NCBI RefSeq assembly: GCF_016908295.1
Contig: NZ_JAFBDO010000002.1
Location: 186,001-250,000 of the forward strand
DNA length: 64,000 nt
Direction: 5' to 3'
DNA from: Thalassobacillus pellis
GTDB taxonomy: Bacteria > Bacillota > Bacilli > Bacillales > Halobacillaceae
This document shows positions 30,155-38,822 of this stretch, in pieces (the stretch's first letter is position 1; each line of letters starts with the position of its first letter). The translations under genes and the position numbers were made by a program. Under the pieces are notes generated by a model, which was not told the DNA's origin, did not search any database, and worked only from the letters and a program-made list of their open reading frames with translations.

Positions 30155-30192
30155 GACCATGTTCTTTTAGGAGAAGAGCATGGTCTGTTTTT
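30155..30192 (+). terminator. Rho-independent terminator after asnS
   Basis: GACCATGTTCTT pairs with AAGAGCATGGTC, 7-base loop, then a T run. Confidence 0.85.
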
Positions 30193-30237
30193 CGGAATCA
30201 TGCAACAGGAGAATGATGACAATTAAGGTGTGAACGT

Positions 30238-30927
30238 ATGAGCAATTATCAGCAATACCAAAGAATTGTAAACGATCAGATGACTGTATCAAAACGCCTG
30301 CTTCAGTGTTATAAAACACTTGGTCTGAATGAATCGGAATTAGTGCTGTTACTCCAAATCCAGCGTTTTTTCCACGAAGGTAATACCTTCCCGACCCCGA
30401 CGGAAATCGCTGAGTATCTATGCTGCACGGAGCAGGAATGTTCCAAATTGCTGCGCTGCCTTATCCAAAAAAAGTTTTTGGTGATAGAGCAAAAACACAA
30501 CGAAGATGGTATCATAAACGAATATTATTCCTTAGAACCCTTATGGGAGACTATTTATAATGGTGAAGTAAAGGAGAATGTTCCGAGCGGAAATGATTCA
30601 CACGAAAATATTTTTGTTTTGTTTGAACAGGAATTCGGTCGTCTTTTATCCCCGTTTGAAATTGAAACGATCAATATATGGCTGGATCAGGAAGAACAGC
30701 AGCCTTCACTAATCAAAGCTGCCCTAAGAGAGGCCGTACTTATGGGAAAATTAAATTTCAAATATATTGACCGGATTCTGCGTGAGTGGAAGAAAAAAGG
30801 GATAATGAGTGTGGATCAGGCAAGAAAAGCTGGAAAGCAATTTCGTGGTCAGAAAAAAGCGGACCGCCCTAGCCAGGAGAATAAAAGGGATATTTCCCTT
30901 TATTATAATTGGCTGGAGGATGATTGA
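30238..30927 (+). CDS. dnaD: DNA replication initiation protein DnaD
   Basis: Primosome protein acting with DnaA and DnaB at replication start. 229 aa. N-terminal winged-helix domain (TPTEIAEYLCCTEQECSKLLRCLI) and C-terminal DnaD domain (FGRLLSPFEIETINIWLD, about 128-200). RBS AAGGTG. Precedes nth, as in B. subtilis. Confidence 0.94.
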   Translation: MSNYQQYQRIVNDQMTVSKRLLQCYKTLGLNESELVLLLQIQRFFHEGNTFPTPTEIAEYLCCTEQECSKLLRCLIQKKFLVIEQKHNEDGIINEYYSLEPLWETIYNGEVKENVPSGNDSHENIFVLFEQEFGRLLSPFEIETINIWLDQEEQQPSLIKAALREAVLMGKLNFKYIDRILREWKKKGIMSVDQARKAGKQFRGQKKADRPSQENKRDISLYYNWLEDD

Positions 30928-30946
30928 GGAGAAAGGAGGGGAGCAA

Positions 30947-31600
30947 TTGCTGAATAAGAAACAAGTGGCTTTTTGTCTAGATGTGTTTGAAGAAATGTTT
31001 CCTGATGCTGAATGTGAATTAAATCACAGAAATGCTTTCGATTTGTTAATTGCAGTTGTCTTGTCGGCCCAGTGTACAGACGCCCTTGTCAATAAGGTCA
31101 CTAAAAACCTTTTTCAGAAATACAGGACACCTGAAGATTATTTAGCAGTCCCTCTGGAAGAGCTACAGGAGGATATCCGGTCGATCGGATTGTATAGGAA
31201 TAAATCAAAAAATATCAGGAAGCTTTGTCAAACATTGATTGATAAATTCGATGGGGAAGTACCTAACACCAAAAAAGAATTGGAGAGTCTTGCGGGTGTG
31301 GGCAGAAAGACGGCTAATGTTGTCGCATCTGTCGCTTTTGATGAGCCTGCTATCGCGGTGGACACCCATGTCGAACGAGTTTCCAAAAGGCTGGGTATCT
31401 GCCGATGGAAGGATTCTGTATTGGAAGTGGAAAAGACCTTGATGCGTAAGATCCCTGAAGAAAGATGGAGTGAGTCTCATCACCGTATGATTTTTTTTGG
31501 GAGATACCACTGTAAATCACAGCGGCCAAATTGTGAGCAATGTAAGTTATTGGCTTTGTGCAGGGAAGGGAAAAAACGGATGCGAAAAGTAAGCGGTTAA
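30947..31600 (+). CDS. nth: Endonuclease III
   Basis: Base-excision repair glycosylase/AP lyase. GAAAGGAGGGG (30931-30941) selects TTG 30947 and gives 217 aa; an upstream ATG at 30920 is in frame but lacks such an RBS. HhH motif LESLAGVGRKTANVV with the catalytic lysine, VDTHVERVSKRLG with the catalytic aspartate, and a four-cysteine 4Fe-4S motif near the C-terminus (CKSQRPNCEQCKLLALC). B. subtilis has ypoC next; here ponA follows convergently. Confidence 0.94.
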   Translation: MLNKKQVAFCLDVFEEMFPDAECELNHRNAFDLLIAVVLSAQCTDALVNKVTKNLFQKYRTPEDYLAVPLEELQEDIRSIGLYRNKSKNIRKLCQTLIDKFDGEVPNTKKELESLAGVGRKTANVVASVAFDEPAIAVDTHVERVSKRLGICRWKDSVLEVEKTLMRKIPEERWSESHHRMIFFGRYHCKSQRPNCEQCKLLALCREGKKRMRKVSG

Positions 31601-31610
31601 TAAATGTAAA

Positions 31611-31654
31611 ACCCGGACGGAAAGTGCTATAGCACAGCCCGTCCGGGTTTTTTT
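31611..31654. terminator. Bidirectional terminator between nth and ponA
   Basis: ACCCGGACGG pairs with CCGTCCGGGT, with T runs on both strands after the stem. It can serve nth (plus) and ponA (minus). Confidence 0.88.
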
Positions 31655-31658
31655 AGAA

Positions 31659-34544
31659 TCAGTTAGATTGTTTTTTCTTATCAAGGTTATCTTTATCCTT
31701 GGTTTTTTTCTTATCGGAGGATCCACCACTAGGGGAAGATCCGTTATCGGATCCGCCACTAGGGGAAGACCCTCCATTACTGGAAGATCTTTGTCCATCT
31801 TTAGTATTGGCAGAGGAAGCGGTAGTATCACTTGTGGATGCCTCGTCATCATTCTGGCCGCCTTGATCGGAATCGCCTTGATCGGAGCTGCCACCGGTAT
31901 TGCCATCGGTGTCATCACCCGATCCGGTTCCATCTCCGGTTCCATCTTCCGATCCGCCAGCGCCGCCATCACCTGTTCCAGCGCCGTCACCGCCCTGTTC
32001 ATCGTCACCGGAATTACTACCGTCTTCGCCTCCACCACCTTCACTACCACTACCATCTTCAGGGGGGTTATTCCCATTTCCCTGGCCATCTTGCCCGTTA
32101 CCATTGCCTTCATTGCCACCGTCCTGGCCATTACCTTCGCCTTGACCTTGATCGTCTTCTCCGTTATTTCCTTCGCCTCCGCTGCCTTCACCATCTTCTG
32201 GTTTCTCCTGTTCACCGCCAGGGACAGTTACTTGGGCAGAAGCTGTTTCACTTTTACTGTCCTCTCCGACCGCTGTGACATAGAAAGTATAGTCATAACC
32301 AGGCTTGATTTGAGTAACTTCTAATTTTTTATCACTCATCGTAGTGATAGACCTCGGCTCAGAACCATTTACGGAAACTGCTACTTCAAAGTTCACATCT
32401 TCTTTGTGTTTCCATGACAACTCAATGATATGCTTACCTTTATTATATTTAGCAGTTAAGTCTGTCACCGGATCCAACTGGTCATATACCTCTGACTGTT
32501 TTGTTGGGAGGTTGTCAACATGGAACAGTTCAGTGATGACTTTAGATTCTGGTGTGTACTCGCTCGGGAGCTTAGCAGGACGCGTACCTTGTTCGACTTT
32601 TACTTCTTTAACCGTATCAGGCTTGGTCCAGTCCTTGGTTTCTTCACCTTCTGATAACGTGCTCATTGTCGACTGGAATGCTTCTCGTGGTATTCTTTTT
32701 CCGGCATCAGGAATGTCTCTGGCATTACCTTCCCCATAGCCAGTCCAGACTGAAATTGTGTAATTCGTTGTATAACCTGTAAACCATGAGTCAGGAGCAA
32801 TTTCTTCACCCCTGTTGGTAGTACCGGTTTTACCGGCCACTGGTAAACCAGGAATATTTGCAGAATTGCCTGTACCATTTTCATTTTTCATAACACTTTT
32901 CAGCATATCCGTAATCATATAAGCTGTATATTCGCTCATAGCTGCATGTGGTTCTGGAGTTAGGTCAAGTTCCTCTCCATTTTGAAGCTTTACCATTTTC
33001 ACGGCATAAGGCTCATTGTAAATACCCTCATTACCAAATGCTGCATAAGCACCTGCCATTTGTACTGGATTAACCGTAATTTGTCCTCCGCCGATTGCAT
33101 CTACTGGCACTACATTTACATCTTCCGTATTGAATCCAAGGCCACTTGCGAATTCAGCTGCTTTTTCAAGGCCAACCTCCTGAATGGTTTGTATGGCAGG
33201 ACCATTCAAGGAACGATACAAAGCTTCACGCATGGTTACCCAGCCGTAATATTGTTCATTATAGTTTCCGATTGTATATTTACCTACTTTTGTCGGGCCA
33301 TCATCGTTGAACTGGTGATAAGTTGACCACTTCATATTCTCAATGGCAGGCCCATAAGCCATGATTGGCTTGAACGTTGACCCCGCTTGACGGCCTCCTT
33401 GTATGGCATAATTATAACTTGCAGGATTTTCTGCCTTATTACGTCCTCCGCCGATAGCACGGATGGCTCCGGATTGTGTATCCACAACTGATATTGCCGT
33501 TTCCAGCTCCTTATCTGGGAAAGAGAGGGAGCTTTCTTTGCTTAATAGCATTTCCACATGTTCCTGTGCTTTTGGATCAAGAGTAGTGTAAATGCGGAGG
33601 CCATCTTTATAAATGTTTGCGCCATCCAATTTTTTTTCGACTTCCTTTTGGACCTTGTCGATAAATGCTTGATATTTATTCGTTTCTTCTTGCTTTGGAG
33701 CAAGCATGTCTTCAATTTTTACCTGTTTCGCTTTTTTCGCTTGCTCTTCGGTAATTTTATTATGTTGAACCATCAAGTTCAAAACCACATTTCTGCGGTG
33801 TTTTGCATTCTCAGGATGCTCGAAAGGGTTATAGGCAGCAGGACGCTGAGGAAGACCTGCCAAAAGGGCGGACTGAGATAATGTCAGTTTGCTCAAGTCA
33901 CTGATGCCGAAGTACGTTTGAGCTGCCTCTGCCACGCCATAAGCACCGGCATCATAATAAATCTTGTTCAAATACATTTCCAGGATTTCTTCTTTAGAGT
34001 ATTGTTGATCCAGTTTAATTGCTAGCCATTGCTCCTGGACCTTCCTCTCTAATGTTTTCTCTGGAGAAAGGAACGAACGTTTGACAACCTGCTGGGTAAT
34101 CGTACTCGCCCCTTCTGAACCGAATCCTTCAGTGATATTTGCCCAGATTGCAGCTAGTATCCGTTTGAAGTCAATACCAGAATGTTCAAAAAATCGCGCG
34201 TCTTCGGTTGCTATTACCGCGTCAATCATGACTTGAGGTAATTCATCGTAACTGATTTTCGTTCTGTCCTGGGACCCTAATTCTGCGAACAAATCTCCAT
34301 TTCTATCATATATCTTCGATGAAATAGGATCAGATAATTGCGATTCATCAATTTTAGGTGCGTTGGAGATATAATAAGCGAATAATCCGCCAATACCGAT
34401 CATCATTACTAGGCCAACAATTAACATGATCATGATTATTTTCTTGATCGTCGGTTTTTTACTGCCGCTATTTTTTTTGCGTTTGCTTTGCTTTTGTTGC
34501 AGTTGTTTTCTTCTTGCTGTGCGAGATTGGCTTTCGTTTGCCAT
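31659..34544 (-). CDS. ponA: Penicillin-binding protein 1A/1B, bifunctional, with low-complexity tail
   Basis: Class A PBP that polymerises and cross-links peptidoglycan outside the membrane. 961 aa. Cytosolic basic N-terminus, TM helix about 35-58, GT51 domain with catalytic E114 (EDARFFEHSG), transpeptidase domain with STFK (S389), SLN (445-447) and KTGT (572). A fibronectin type III-like domain follows (about 691-776), then a 185-residue Gly/Asp/Glu/Asn/Ser-rich tail ending in a lysine-rich stretch. RBS GGAGGA. 18 bases after recU. Confidence 0.95.
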   Translation of the reverse strand: MANESQSRTARRKQLQQKQSKRKKNSGSKKPTIKKIIMIMLIVGLVMMIGIGGLFAYYISNAPKIDESQLSDPISSKIYDRNGDLFAELGSQDRTKISYDELPQVMIDAVIATEDARFFEHSGIDFKRILAAIWANITEGFGSEGASTITQQVVKRSFLSPEKTLERKVQEQWLAIKLDQQYSKEEILEMYLNKIYYDAGAYGVAEAAQTYFGISDLSKLTLSQSALLAGLPQRPAAYNPFEHPENAKHRRNVVLNLMVQHNKITEEQAKKAKQVKIEDMLAPKQEETNKYQAFIDKVQKEVEKKLDGANIYKDGLRIYTTLDPKAQEHVEMLLSKESSLSFPDKELETAISVVDTQSGAIRAIGGGRNKAENPASYNYAIQGGRQAGSTFKPIMAYGPAIENMKWSTYHQFNDDGPTKVGKYTIGNYNEQYYGWVTMREALYRSLNGPAIQTIQEVGLEKAAEFASGLGFNTEDVNVVPVDAIGGGQITVNPVQMAGAYAAFGNEGIYNEPYAVKMVKLQNGEELDLTPEPHAAMSEYTAYMITDMLKSVMKNENGTGNSANIPGLPVAGKTGTTNRGEEIAPDSWFTGYTTNYTISVWTGYGEGNARDIPDAGKRIPREAFQSTMSTLSEGEETKDWTKPDTVKEVKVEQGTRPAKLPSEYTPESKVITELFHVDNLPTKQSEVYDQLDPVTDLTAKYNKGKHIIELSWKHKEDVNFEVAVSVNGSEPRSITTMSDKKLEVTQIKPGYDYTFYVTAVGEDSKSETASAQVTVPGGEQEKPEDGEGSGGEGNNGEDDQGQGEGNGQDGGNEGNGNGQDGQGNGNNPPEDGSGSEGGGGEDGSNSGDDEQGGDGAGTGDGGAGGSEDGTGDGTGSGDDTDGNTGGSSDQGDSDQGGQNDDEASTSDTTASSANTKDGQRSSSNGGSSPSGGSDNGSSPSGGSSDKKKTKDKDNLDKKKQSN

Positions 34545-34562
34545 AACTCTAATCCTCCATTT

Positions 34563-35156
34563 CTAGAAAAAAAGCTTATCAAGTACTTTTAAATAATCTA
34601 CTCGTGCCTGATAGTGGAAGGGGATGTGCTGCCCATTTCTTTTAATAAAAGAATAGGGGATAGATTTCCTGCCTCCCTCATATTGTTCGTCCCACCAATG
34701 AAAAAGTTTCACCGCAGAGAGAAAAAATGTTTCTTCATGGGGGGTGAATCGTATGATCATAAAGCATATCCCTCCGTGATAATGAACAGCTTTCATATGA
34801 TCGATCTGGTGCTGATGAATATTTGCTAAAGGAAATGACGTTTTATTTCTCGTTTCCTTTGCTTCAAAATCTATATATTGGCCTCTGTAGATTCCATTGT
34901 AATCAGTCGTGGAAGCTTGTTTGAAGTAACCTTCTTTTATGACAGCTGCACTTCTTTTCGGATAATCTACTTTTACGATTTGGACTGGTGTCGGTTTTTT
35001 ATGGATGACCGCCGTATCAGATGCCAGGTAGTATTCATTCGTAGTGTTGATATCTTCTTCGAGAGTCATTCCTCTGTTACTGAAATTTGTCCGTTTTCTC
35101 GTGGATTTACTTGCGGGTCTGGAACTCGAAGACCTCCTGCCATTGGGATAATTCAT
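34563..35156 (-). CDS. recU: Holliday junction resolvase RecU
   Basis: Cuts four-way junctions during recombination and segregation. ATG 35156 is preferred because GGGAGGT lies 7 bases upstream; ATG 35162 touches the RBS. 197 aa. [21 protein letters not shown] carries the conserved D-E-K nuclease residues and IHQHQIDHM follows. Operon with ponA, as in B. subtilis. Confidence 0.94.
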   Translation of the reverse strand: MNYPNGRRSSSSRPASKSTRKRTNFSNRGMTLEEDINTTNEYYLASDTAVIHKKPTPVQIVKVDYPKRSAAVIKEGYFKQASTTDYNGIYRGQYIDFEAKETRNKTSFPLANIHQHQIDHMKAVHYHGGICFMIIRFTPHEETFFLSAVKLFHWWDEQYEGGRKSIPYSFIKRNGQHIPFHYQARVDYLKVLDKLFF

Positions 35157-35286
35157 ATGCATACCTCCCTATCACCATGAAAGTATCATACCAAATTTCA
35201 GCCTTCTATGAGAACTAAAGTTGCTGAATAGTAATGAAAGTTACCTCAAATCACATACTAAGTATCAGCAGAGGAGGGGGTAACTG

Positions 35287-36225
35287 GTGTCCCTGAGAGA
35301 CAGCTTCGATTTAAATGGAATCGCTGAAATAACAATACGCCATAACTCCGATAACATTACCCGAACGGTCGCTTATCAAAACTTCTACTTCAAGCATCCT
35401 GAAATCAGGTGGGCCTTGCTTGCTTCCATGGTATCCCGTAATGCCGGGTGGAACATGACTGATCTTTCCCTTTTGCCTTTTCAAAAAATACTGACCAAAA
35501 AGGTTAGGCAGCGATTATTTATGACATATGAACGGGCGAATTGGCTGATTTTTTCAGATGCTTATCCGCAGCTGCTCATGTATGAACTCTCTAAAGAGAA
35601 TAATCAGCCCTTGTTTCACCTGCTTAGGAAATATCATGTTTCCTATTTTATGATCAGGGAATGGCAGCGATTTTGGGAAACGAAAGATGTGAACAGGCTG
35701 ACTCAAGCACTGATCATTAATGAACAAAACGTTATTGAAAATCCTGTCATAAGGCAGCATTTTTTCAGTGAACAGGTGTTTAAAAGCATCCCTTATCTGC
35801 TTGAAACAATACTAAAATTAAATGCTGTTATTTTTCCAACAGTTGAAGGAGAACTTTACGGAATCGAAATTCACCGTTTCACCCACTTAGACGAAAGAAT
35901 TGCCGTCGGGCATACTCTTACAGATATATTATTTAATCCAGAACTCTTTCAGAAATTCATTAATTTCATTTTAATGGTTCCACCGACGGGTTCAAGGGAA
36001 GAGTATGAAAATTTTTTAACAATCAATGGACAGCAAGCACTACCCTTAAGAAGCATTTTTCCCAAAGTCGACCATCAGGATATCATTCGTCAGGACTGGC
36101 TGAAATTCAGGGGGTGCAAACAGAAGTGGTGGCTTGTGAAATATGAAAGAGATACCAGGAAGGATATTTCACATTACTATGTCAAAAAGCGGCTGATCGA
36201 CATAATTGGAAATAGGAAGAAATGA
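35287..36225 (+). CDS. yppC: YppC, DUF2515 family
   Basis: 312 aa, GTG start behind GAGGAGGGGG. The segment RTVAYQNFYFKHPEIRWALLASMVSRNAGW is typical of the YppC/DUF2515 family. No membrane helices. Function unknown. Divergent from recU-ponA, as in B. subtilis. Confidence 0.85.
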   Translation: MSLRDSFDLNGIAEITIRHNSDNITRTVAYQNFYFKHPEIRWALLASMVSRNAGWNMTDLSLLPFQKILTKKVRQRLFMTYERANWLIFSDAYPQLLMYELSKENNQPLFHLLRKYHVSYFMIREWQRFWETKDVNRLTQALIINEQNVIENPVIRQHFFSEQVFKSIPYLLETILKLNAVIFPTVEGELYGIEIHRFTHLDERIAVGHTLTDILFNPELFQKFINFILMVPPTGSREEYENFLTINGQQALPLRSIFPKVDHQDIIRQDWLKFRGCKQKWWLVKYERDTRKDISHYYVKKRLIDIIGNRKK

Positions 36226-36273
36226 TAGAACGGGGGAGGTTAAGAATTAACTTATCAACCTGCCCCGTTGCTA

Positions 36274-36387
36274 TTAGGTCGATGGACGGTTTTCTCCATC
36301 CGTCTTAGGGTTTCCTGTTTGAGTGGGACGACTTTTACTGTTTTGTCTGTTTTGCTCTTTATTTCTTCTTTGTTCTTTACGGCTCAT
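36274..36387 (-). CDS. Small basic protein, 37 aa
   Basis: ATG at 36387 behind a strong GGAGGG. The product is extremely hydrophilic (MSRKEQRRNKEQNRQN..., rich in R, K, Q and N) with no hydrophobic segment. It resembles the small hydrophilic proteins many Bacillaceae make during sporulation, but I cannot assign a family. It converges on yppC. Confidence 0.55.
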   Translation of the reverse strand: MSRKEQRRNKEQNRQNSKSRPTQTGNPKTDGENRPST

Positions 36388-36548
36388 GATTCTTACCCTC
36401 CTTTTATATTAGTGTTTGTCGAAATGACAATATTATTTTCCCGTAATTAGCTTTTTTTGTTGGATAGCTTCTAGTTTTGTCATGGGGGAAGGGGAGGGAG
36501 AAAGGGACAGAGAATTAGGATATAAATGAACAAGGGGAGGTTCTTTTC
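36388..36548. other. Intergenic region between divergent small genes
   Basis: AT-rich; must hold the promoters of the 37-aa gene (minus) and the coiled-coil gene (plus). I see no promoter I would defend. Confidence 0.3.
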
Positions 36549-36836
36549 ATGGGTATACCCGTAAGAGTGAAAGATGCAGGAGGAGTTCCGCGGCAGTGTT
36601 TGGAGGATGCTTTGGTCGATATGATGGAGGACATGAGAAGGTTAGAGCAAAAGATTTCTCTAAAAGCTGATGAGGTAGTTTTCACCATGGCTGTATCCCA
36701 TCGGAAAGAAATCGACCGGTTGCAGGATGAAATCATTGAATTACACGAGGAAGTCAGACAGTTAAAAAGAACTCAAAAAGAACTTCATTATAAAAATACC
36801 CTTTTATTATCTACAAATAAATTCCTGAACAACTGA
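36549..36836 (+). CDS. Coiled-coil orphan, 95 aa
   Basis: RBS AGGGGAGG before the ATG. After a short head (MGIPVRVKDAGGVPR) the chain is a long amphipathic helix with heptad-like leucines, likely a coiled coil (about 20-90), rich in E, K and R. No membrane segment. I do not recognise the family; it stands where B. subtilis has yppD. Confidence 0.6.
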   Translation: MGIPVRVKDAGGVPRQCLEDALVDMMEDMRRLEQKISLKADEVVFTMAVSHRKEIDRLQDEIIELHEEVRQLKRTQKELHYKNTLLLSTNKFLNN

Positions 36837-36898
36837 CATGTCAATGCGTAAGTCCCTTCTCCATGTTATGGTTGTAGAAGGGAAAGGGGAGAAAGTGA

Positions 36899-37270
36899 AT
36901 GACTGACTTGTATGCTCAGACTATGGAATTAAAAAGGTTGAGCGACCACCTTGCAGAACGTTATGCTGCTGGTGAAGGACCGGTTGATCGAAAAGATCAT
37001 GATTTTTTTCAAATGGTGAAAAAGGAAACCATGCCATTGTTCGAAAAAAATGATAAATGGCTGGATACTGCCTCTGCATTTGTCAAAGACCGGGAAGTGA
37101 AGGTTCATCCTAACCAGGTGCAGTCGACACATGAAAATATAGAGTTGCTTATCCTGCACAGTTTCTATCTTGACGTAAAGAAGAAACGTTATAATGAACT
37201 TCATCACTCTGTCCATTATGTGCTGGATATGATTCTTACAAGTTTATCTGAACAGGAGGGGTCCCATTAA
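36899..37270 (+). CDS. yppE: YppE, DUF1798 family
   Basis: 123 aa, all-helical. Opening and length fit the YppE/DUF1798 family, whose role is unknown. GGAGAAAG before the ATG. A terminator stem overlaps its stop codon. Confidence 0.82.
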   Translation: MTDLYAQTMELKRLSDHLAERYAAGEGPVDRKDHDFFQMVKKETMPLFEKNDKWLDTASAFVKDREVKVHPNQVQSTHENIELLILHSFYLDVKKKRYNELHHSVHYVLDMILTSLSEQEGSH

Positions 37271-37287
37271 ACAGGGACCCTTTTTTA
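37259..37287 (+). terminator. Terminator overlapping the end of yppE
   Basis: GGGTCCC (37259-37265) pairs with GGGACCC (37274-37280) and is followed by TTTTTT. The first arm lies inside the last codons of yppE. Confidence 0.85.
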
Positions 37288-37339
37288 GGTGGTTAAATGA
37301 TATATCTGAATGGAAGGAGGAATGCTGCCTTTGTTTTTT

Positions 37340-37471
37340 CTATTCTTTAGCGGCTGTTCCTTCAGGATAGGTTTTTGTTTGTTCTCCTGCTTCCGAAAAA
37401 CGTTTTGCTGTTTTAGGTTTTTCGTGCTCGTGGTCTTGTCTTTTTACACGGTATCCTTTCCCTCTGCCCAT
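37340..37471 (-). CDS. Small hydrophilic protein, 43 aa
   Basis: ATG 37471 behind AAAAGGAGGTG, an exceptionally strong RBS; upstream codons in frame are ignored. MGRGKGYRVKRQDHEHEKP... is charged and soluble with no predicted helix in the membrane. Unknown family. Together with the 37-aa gene it is the second tiny reverse gene flanking yppE. Confidence 0.55.
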   Translation of the reverse strand: MGRGKGYRVKRQDHEHEKPKTAKRFSEAGEQTKTYPEGTAAKE

Positions 37472-37554
37472 ATGGTTCACCTCCTTTTCTGTTAGTATCT
37501 CCATTCGAATATAATTATAATAAGGCTTAAATGACCTCAATTTAGGAGAGGAAA

Positions 37555-37580
37555 TGAACGAATCAGCTGGGATGACCGTC
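37555..37580 (+). promoter_or_regulatory. SigY-type autoregulatory promoter
   Basis: TGAACG (37555-37560), exactly 16 bases, then CGTC (37577-37580). From memory this is the B. subtilis SigY consensus (TGAACG-N16-CGTC). It lies 33 bases before the start of the SigY-like sigma gene, implying autoregulation. Confidence 0.75.
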
Positions 37581-37612
37581 TAATGAAATAGAGATAAGGG
37601 TGGGGTAAAAAT

Positions 37613-38131
37613 ATGGATAGCCAAACCTTGAAGCTTGCTACAAGAGGTGATCCTAGAGCCTTGGCCATGGTATTAGAAGAAAATTACAGCTTTATATATA
37701 AATATTTGTTGAAAATTACCTGGAATGAACAAACTGCTATGGATCTGACTCAGGATACGATGGTGAAAGCAATTCAAAAGATACACTTGTATAAAGAAAA
37801 ATCGAAATTTTCTTCCTGGCTGATTACCATTGCCACAAATTTATTTTTTGATTTAAAAAGAAAAGAGAAGACGGCTAACACCTACTGGGAAAAGGAGCGG
37901 GCTGCATCAAGTGATAATTGGTTTGTCAATCAGCAAGAGGAATTACTGGATTTATATGAATTGTTAAAAATATTGAAGGAAGAGCAGAAAATACCCTTAT
38001 TATTAAAGCATTATTATGGTTACTCCTATGGGGAAATCGGAGAAATGCTTCAAATAAAAGAAGGAACAGTCAAGTCAAGGGTCCATTATGCATTACAGAT
38101 GATAAGAGAGGAGCAAATTGATGAAAAATAA
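37613..38131 (+). CDS. sigY: ECF RNA polymerase sigma factor, SigY-like
   Basis: 172 aa. Region 2 (DLTQDTMVKAIQKIHLYKEKSKFSSWLITIATN) and region 4 (YSYGEIGEMLQIKEGTVKSRVHYAL) with a helix-turn-helix. RBS AAGGGTGGGG. The following two genes match the YxlC and YxlD positions of the B. subtilis sigY operon. Identification as SigY rests on gene order and the upstream promoter. Confidence 0.82.
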   Translation: MDSQTLKLATRGDPRALAMVLEENYSFIYKYLLKITWNEQTAMDLTQDTMVKAIQKIHLYKEKSKFSSWLITIATNLFFDLKRKEKTANTYWEKERAASSDNWFVNQQEELLDLYELLKILKEEQKIPLLLKHYYGYSYGEIGEMLQIKEGTVKSRVHYALQMIREEQIDEK

Positions 38132-38474
38132 GGATCCCCGGGACTCTAAAGAGTATTGGAAAAAACCAATCGTAGAAAAAATCCAGAATACAACCTTTCA
38201 GGCGGACCAAAAACAATCGGTTGATGTTCCGGAAAGGGAGTGGTTCGAAGACCTGGTAAGAAGAGAGCAAAAAAAACACCGTCAACAGTTGTGGAAGGAT
38301 TTAATGCTGTTATGGGCAATTGCTCTAATCATTTTTACTGGATTAACTGTCAGTGTGTTTCTTTTGCCCGTTTTCTTTATACTGGTACAGGTAGCCGTGC
38401 TGTTTGTATTCTGCTTCCTGTATTGTCAGGAGAAGAAAAGGGTGACTGAGCATGAACAATATACAACCACATGA
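38121..38474 (+). CDS. yxlC: YxlC-like anti-sigma protein
   Basis: 117 aa from ATG 38121 (GAGAGGAG upstream), overlapping sigY by 11 bases. Hydrophilic N-terminal half, then two transmembrane helices (about 62-105). In B. subtilis YxlC and YxlD hold SigY inactive at the membrane. Sequence similarity is loose, so the name rests mainly on topology and position. Confidence 0.7.
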   Translation: MKNKDPRDSKEYWKKPIVEKIQNTTFQADQKQSVDVPEREWFEDLVRREQKKHRQQLWKDLMLLWAIALIIFTGLTVSVFLLPVFFILVQVAVLFVFCFLYCQEKKRVTEHEQYTTT

Positions 38475-38664
38475 ACTGCCTGTCTGGACGTGGATATTGA
38501 TAATATTCACCTTGTTAACACAAAGCACTTTGCTATTTCTGGCAGCACGAAGAGCAGGAAGAAACCCTTGGATATGGGGAGTTATCGGTTTAATTCAATT
38601 TCCTCTCCCGACCTTAGTTTTTTTGCTGTTCCGCTATGTTTTTTGGAGAGATAAAACATATTAG
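38452..38664 (+). CDS. yxlD: YxlD-like small membrane protein
   Basis: 70 aa with two membrane helices separated by the motif AARRAGRNPWIWGVIGLIQFP, typical of PLDc_N / YxlD-type proteins. Overlaps yxlC by 23 bases. Probable second negative regulator of the sigma factor. yxlEFG, which complete the B. subtilis operon, do not follow. Confidence 0.7.
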   Translation: MNNIQPHELPVWTWILIIFTLLTQSTLLFLAARRAGRNPWIWGVIGLIQFPLPTLVFLLFRYVFWRDKTY

Positions 38665-38770
38665 ATATAAATCAATGACATTAGTTGAGCCAACCGCCCA
38701 TGTTTTAATTAATGATAGTAGCTGATGAATTACTCATAAAAACTTCCCTTTCTGGTATCAACTAATAAAC

Positions 38771-38818
38771 AAGAGGCTGCCCGTAAGTATTTTTCAGACT
38801 TATGGGACAGCCCCTGGT
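38771..38818 (-). terminator. Terminator of the RND gene (minus strand)
   Basis: Arms AGGCTGCCCGTAAGT and ACTTATGGGACAGCC pair with a small mismatch. On the minus strand the stem lies just past the RND stop; the T run is weak. Confidence 0.55.
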
Positions 38819-38822
38819 TATT

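Noticed and set aside
31668-32324. Large plus-strand open frames opposite the end of ponA
   Set aside because: They mirror the repetitive low-complexity tail of PonA in other frames; no RBS and a repetitive, non-protein-like composition.
37613-38664. A general stress sigma factor (SigB)
   Set aside because: Only regions 2 and 4 of an ECF sigma are present and the next genes are membrane anti-sigma-like, not rsb genes.
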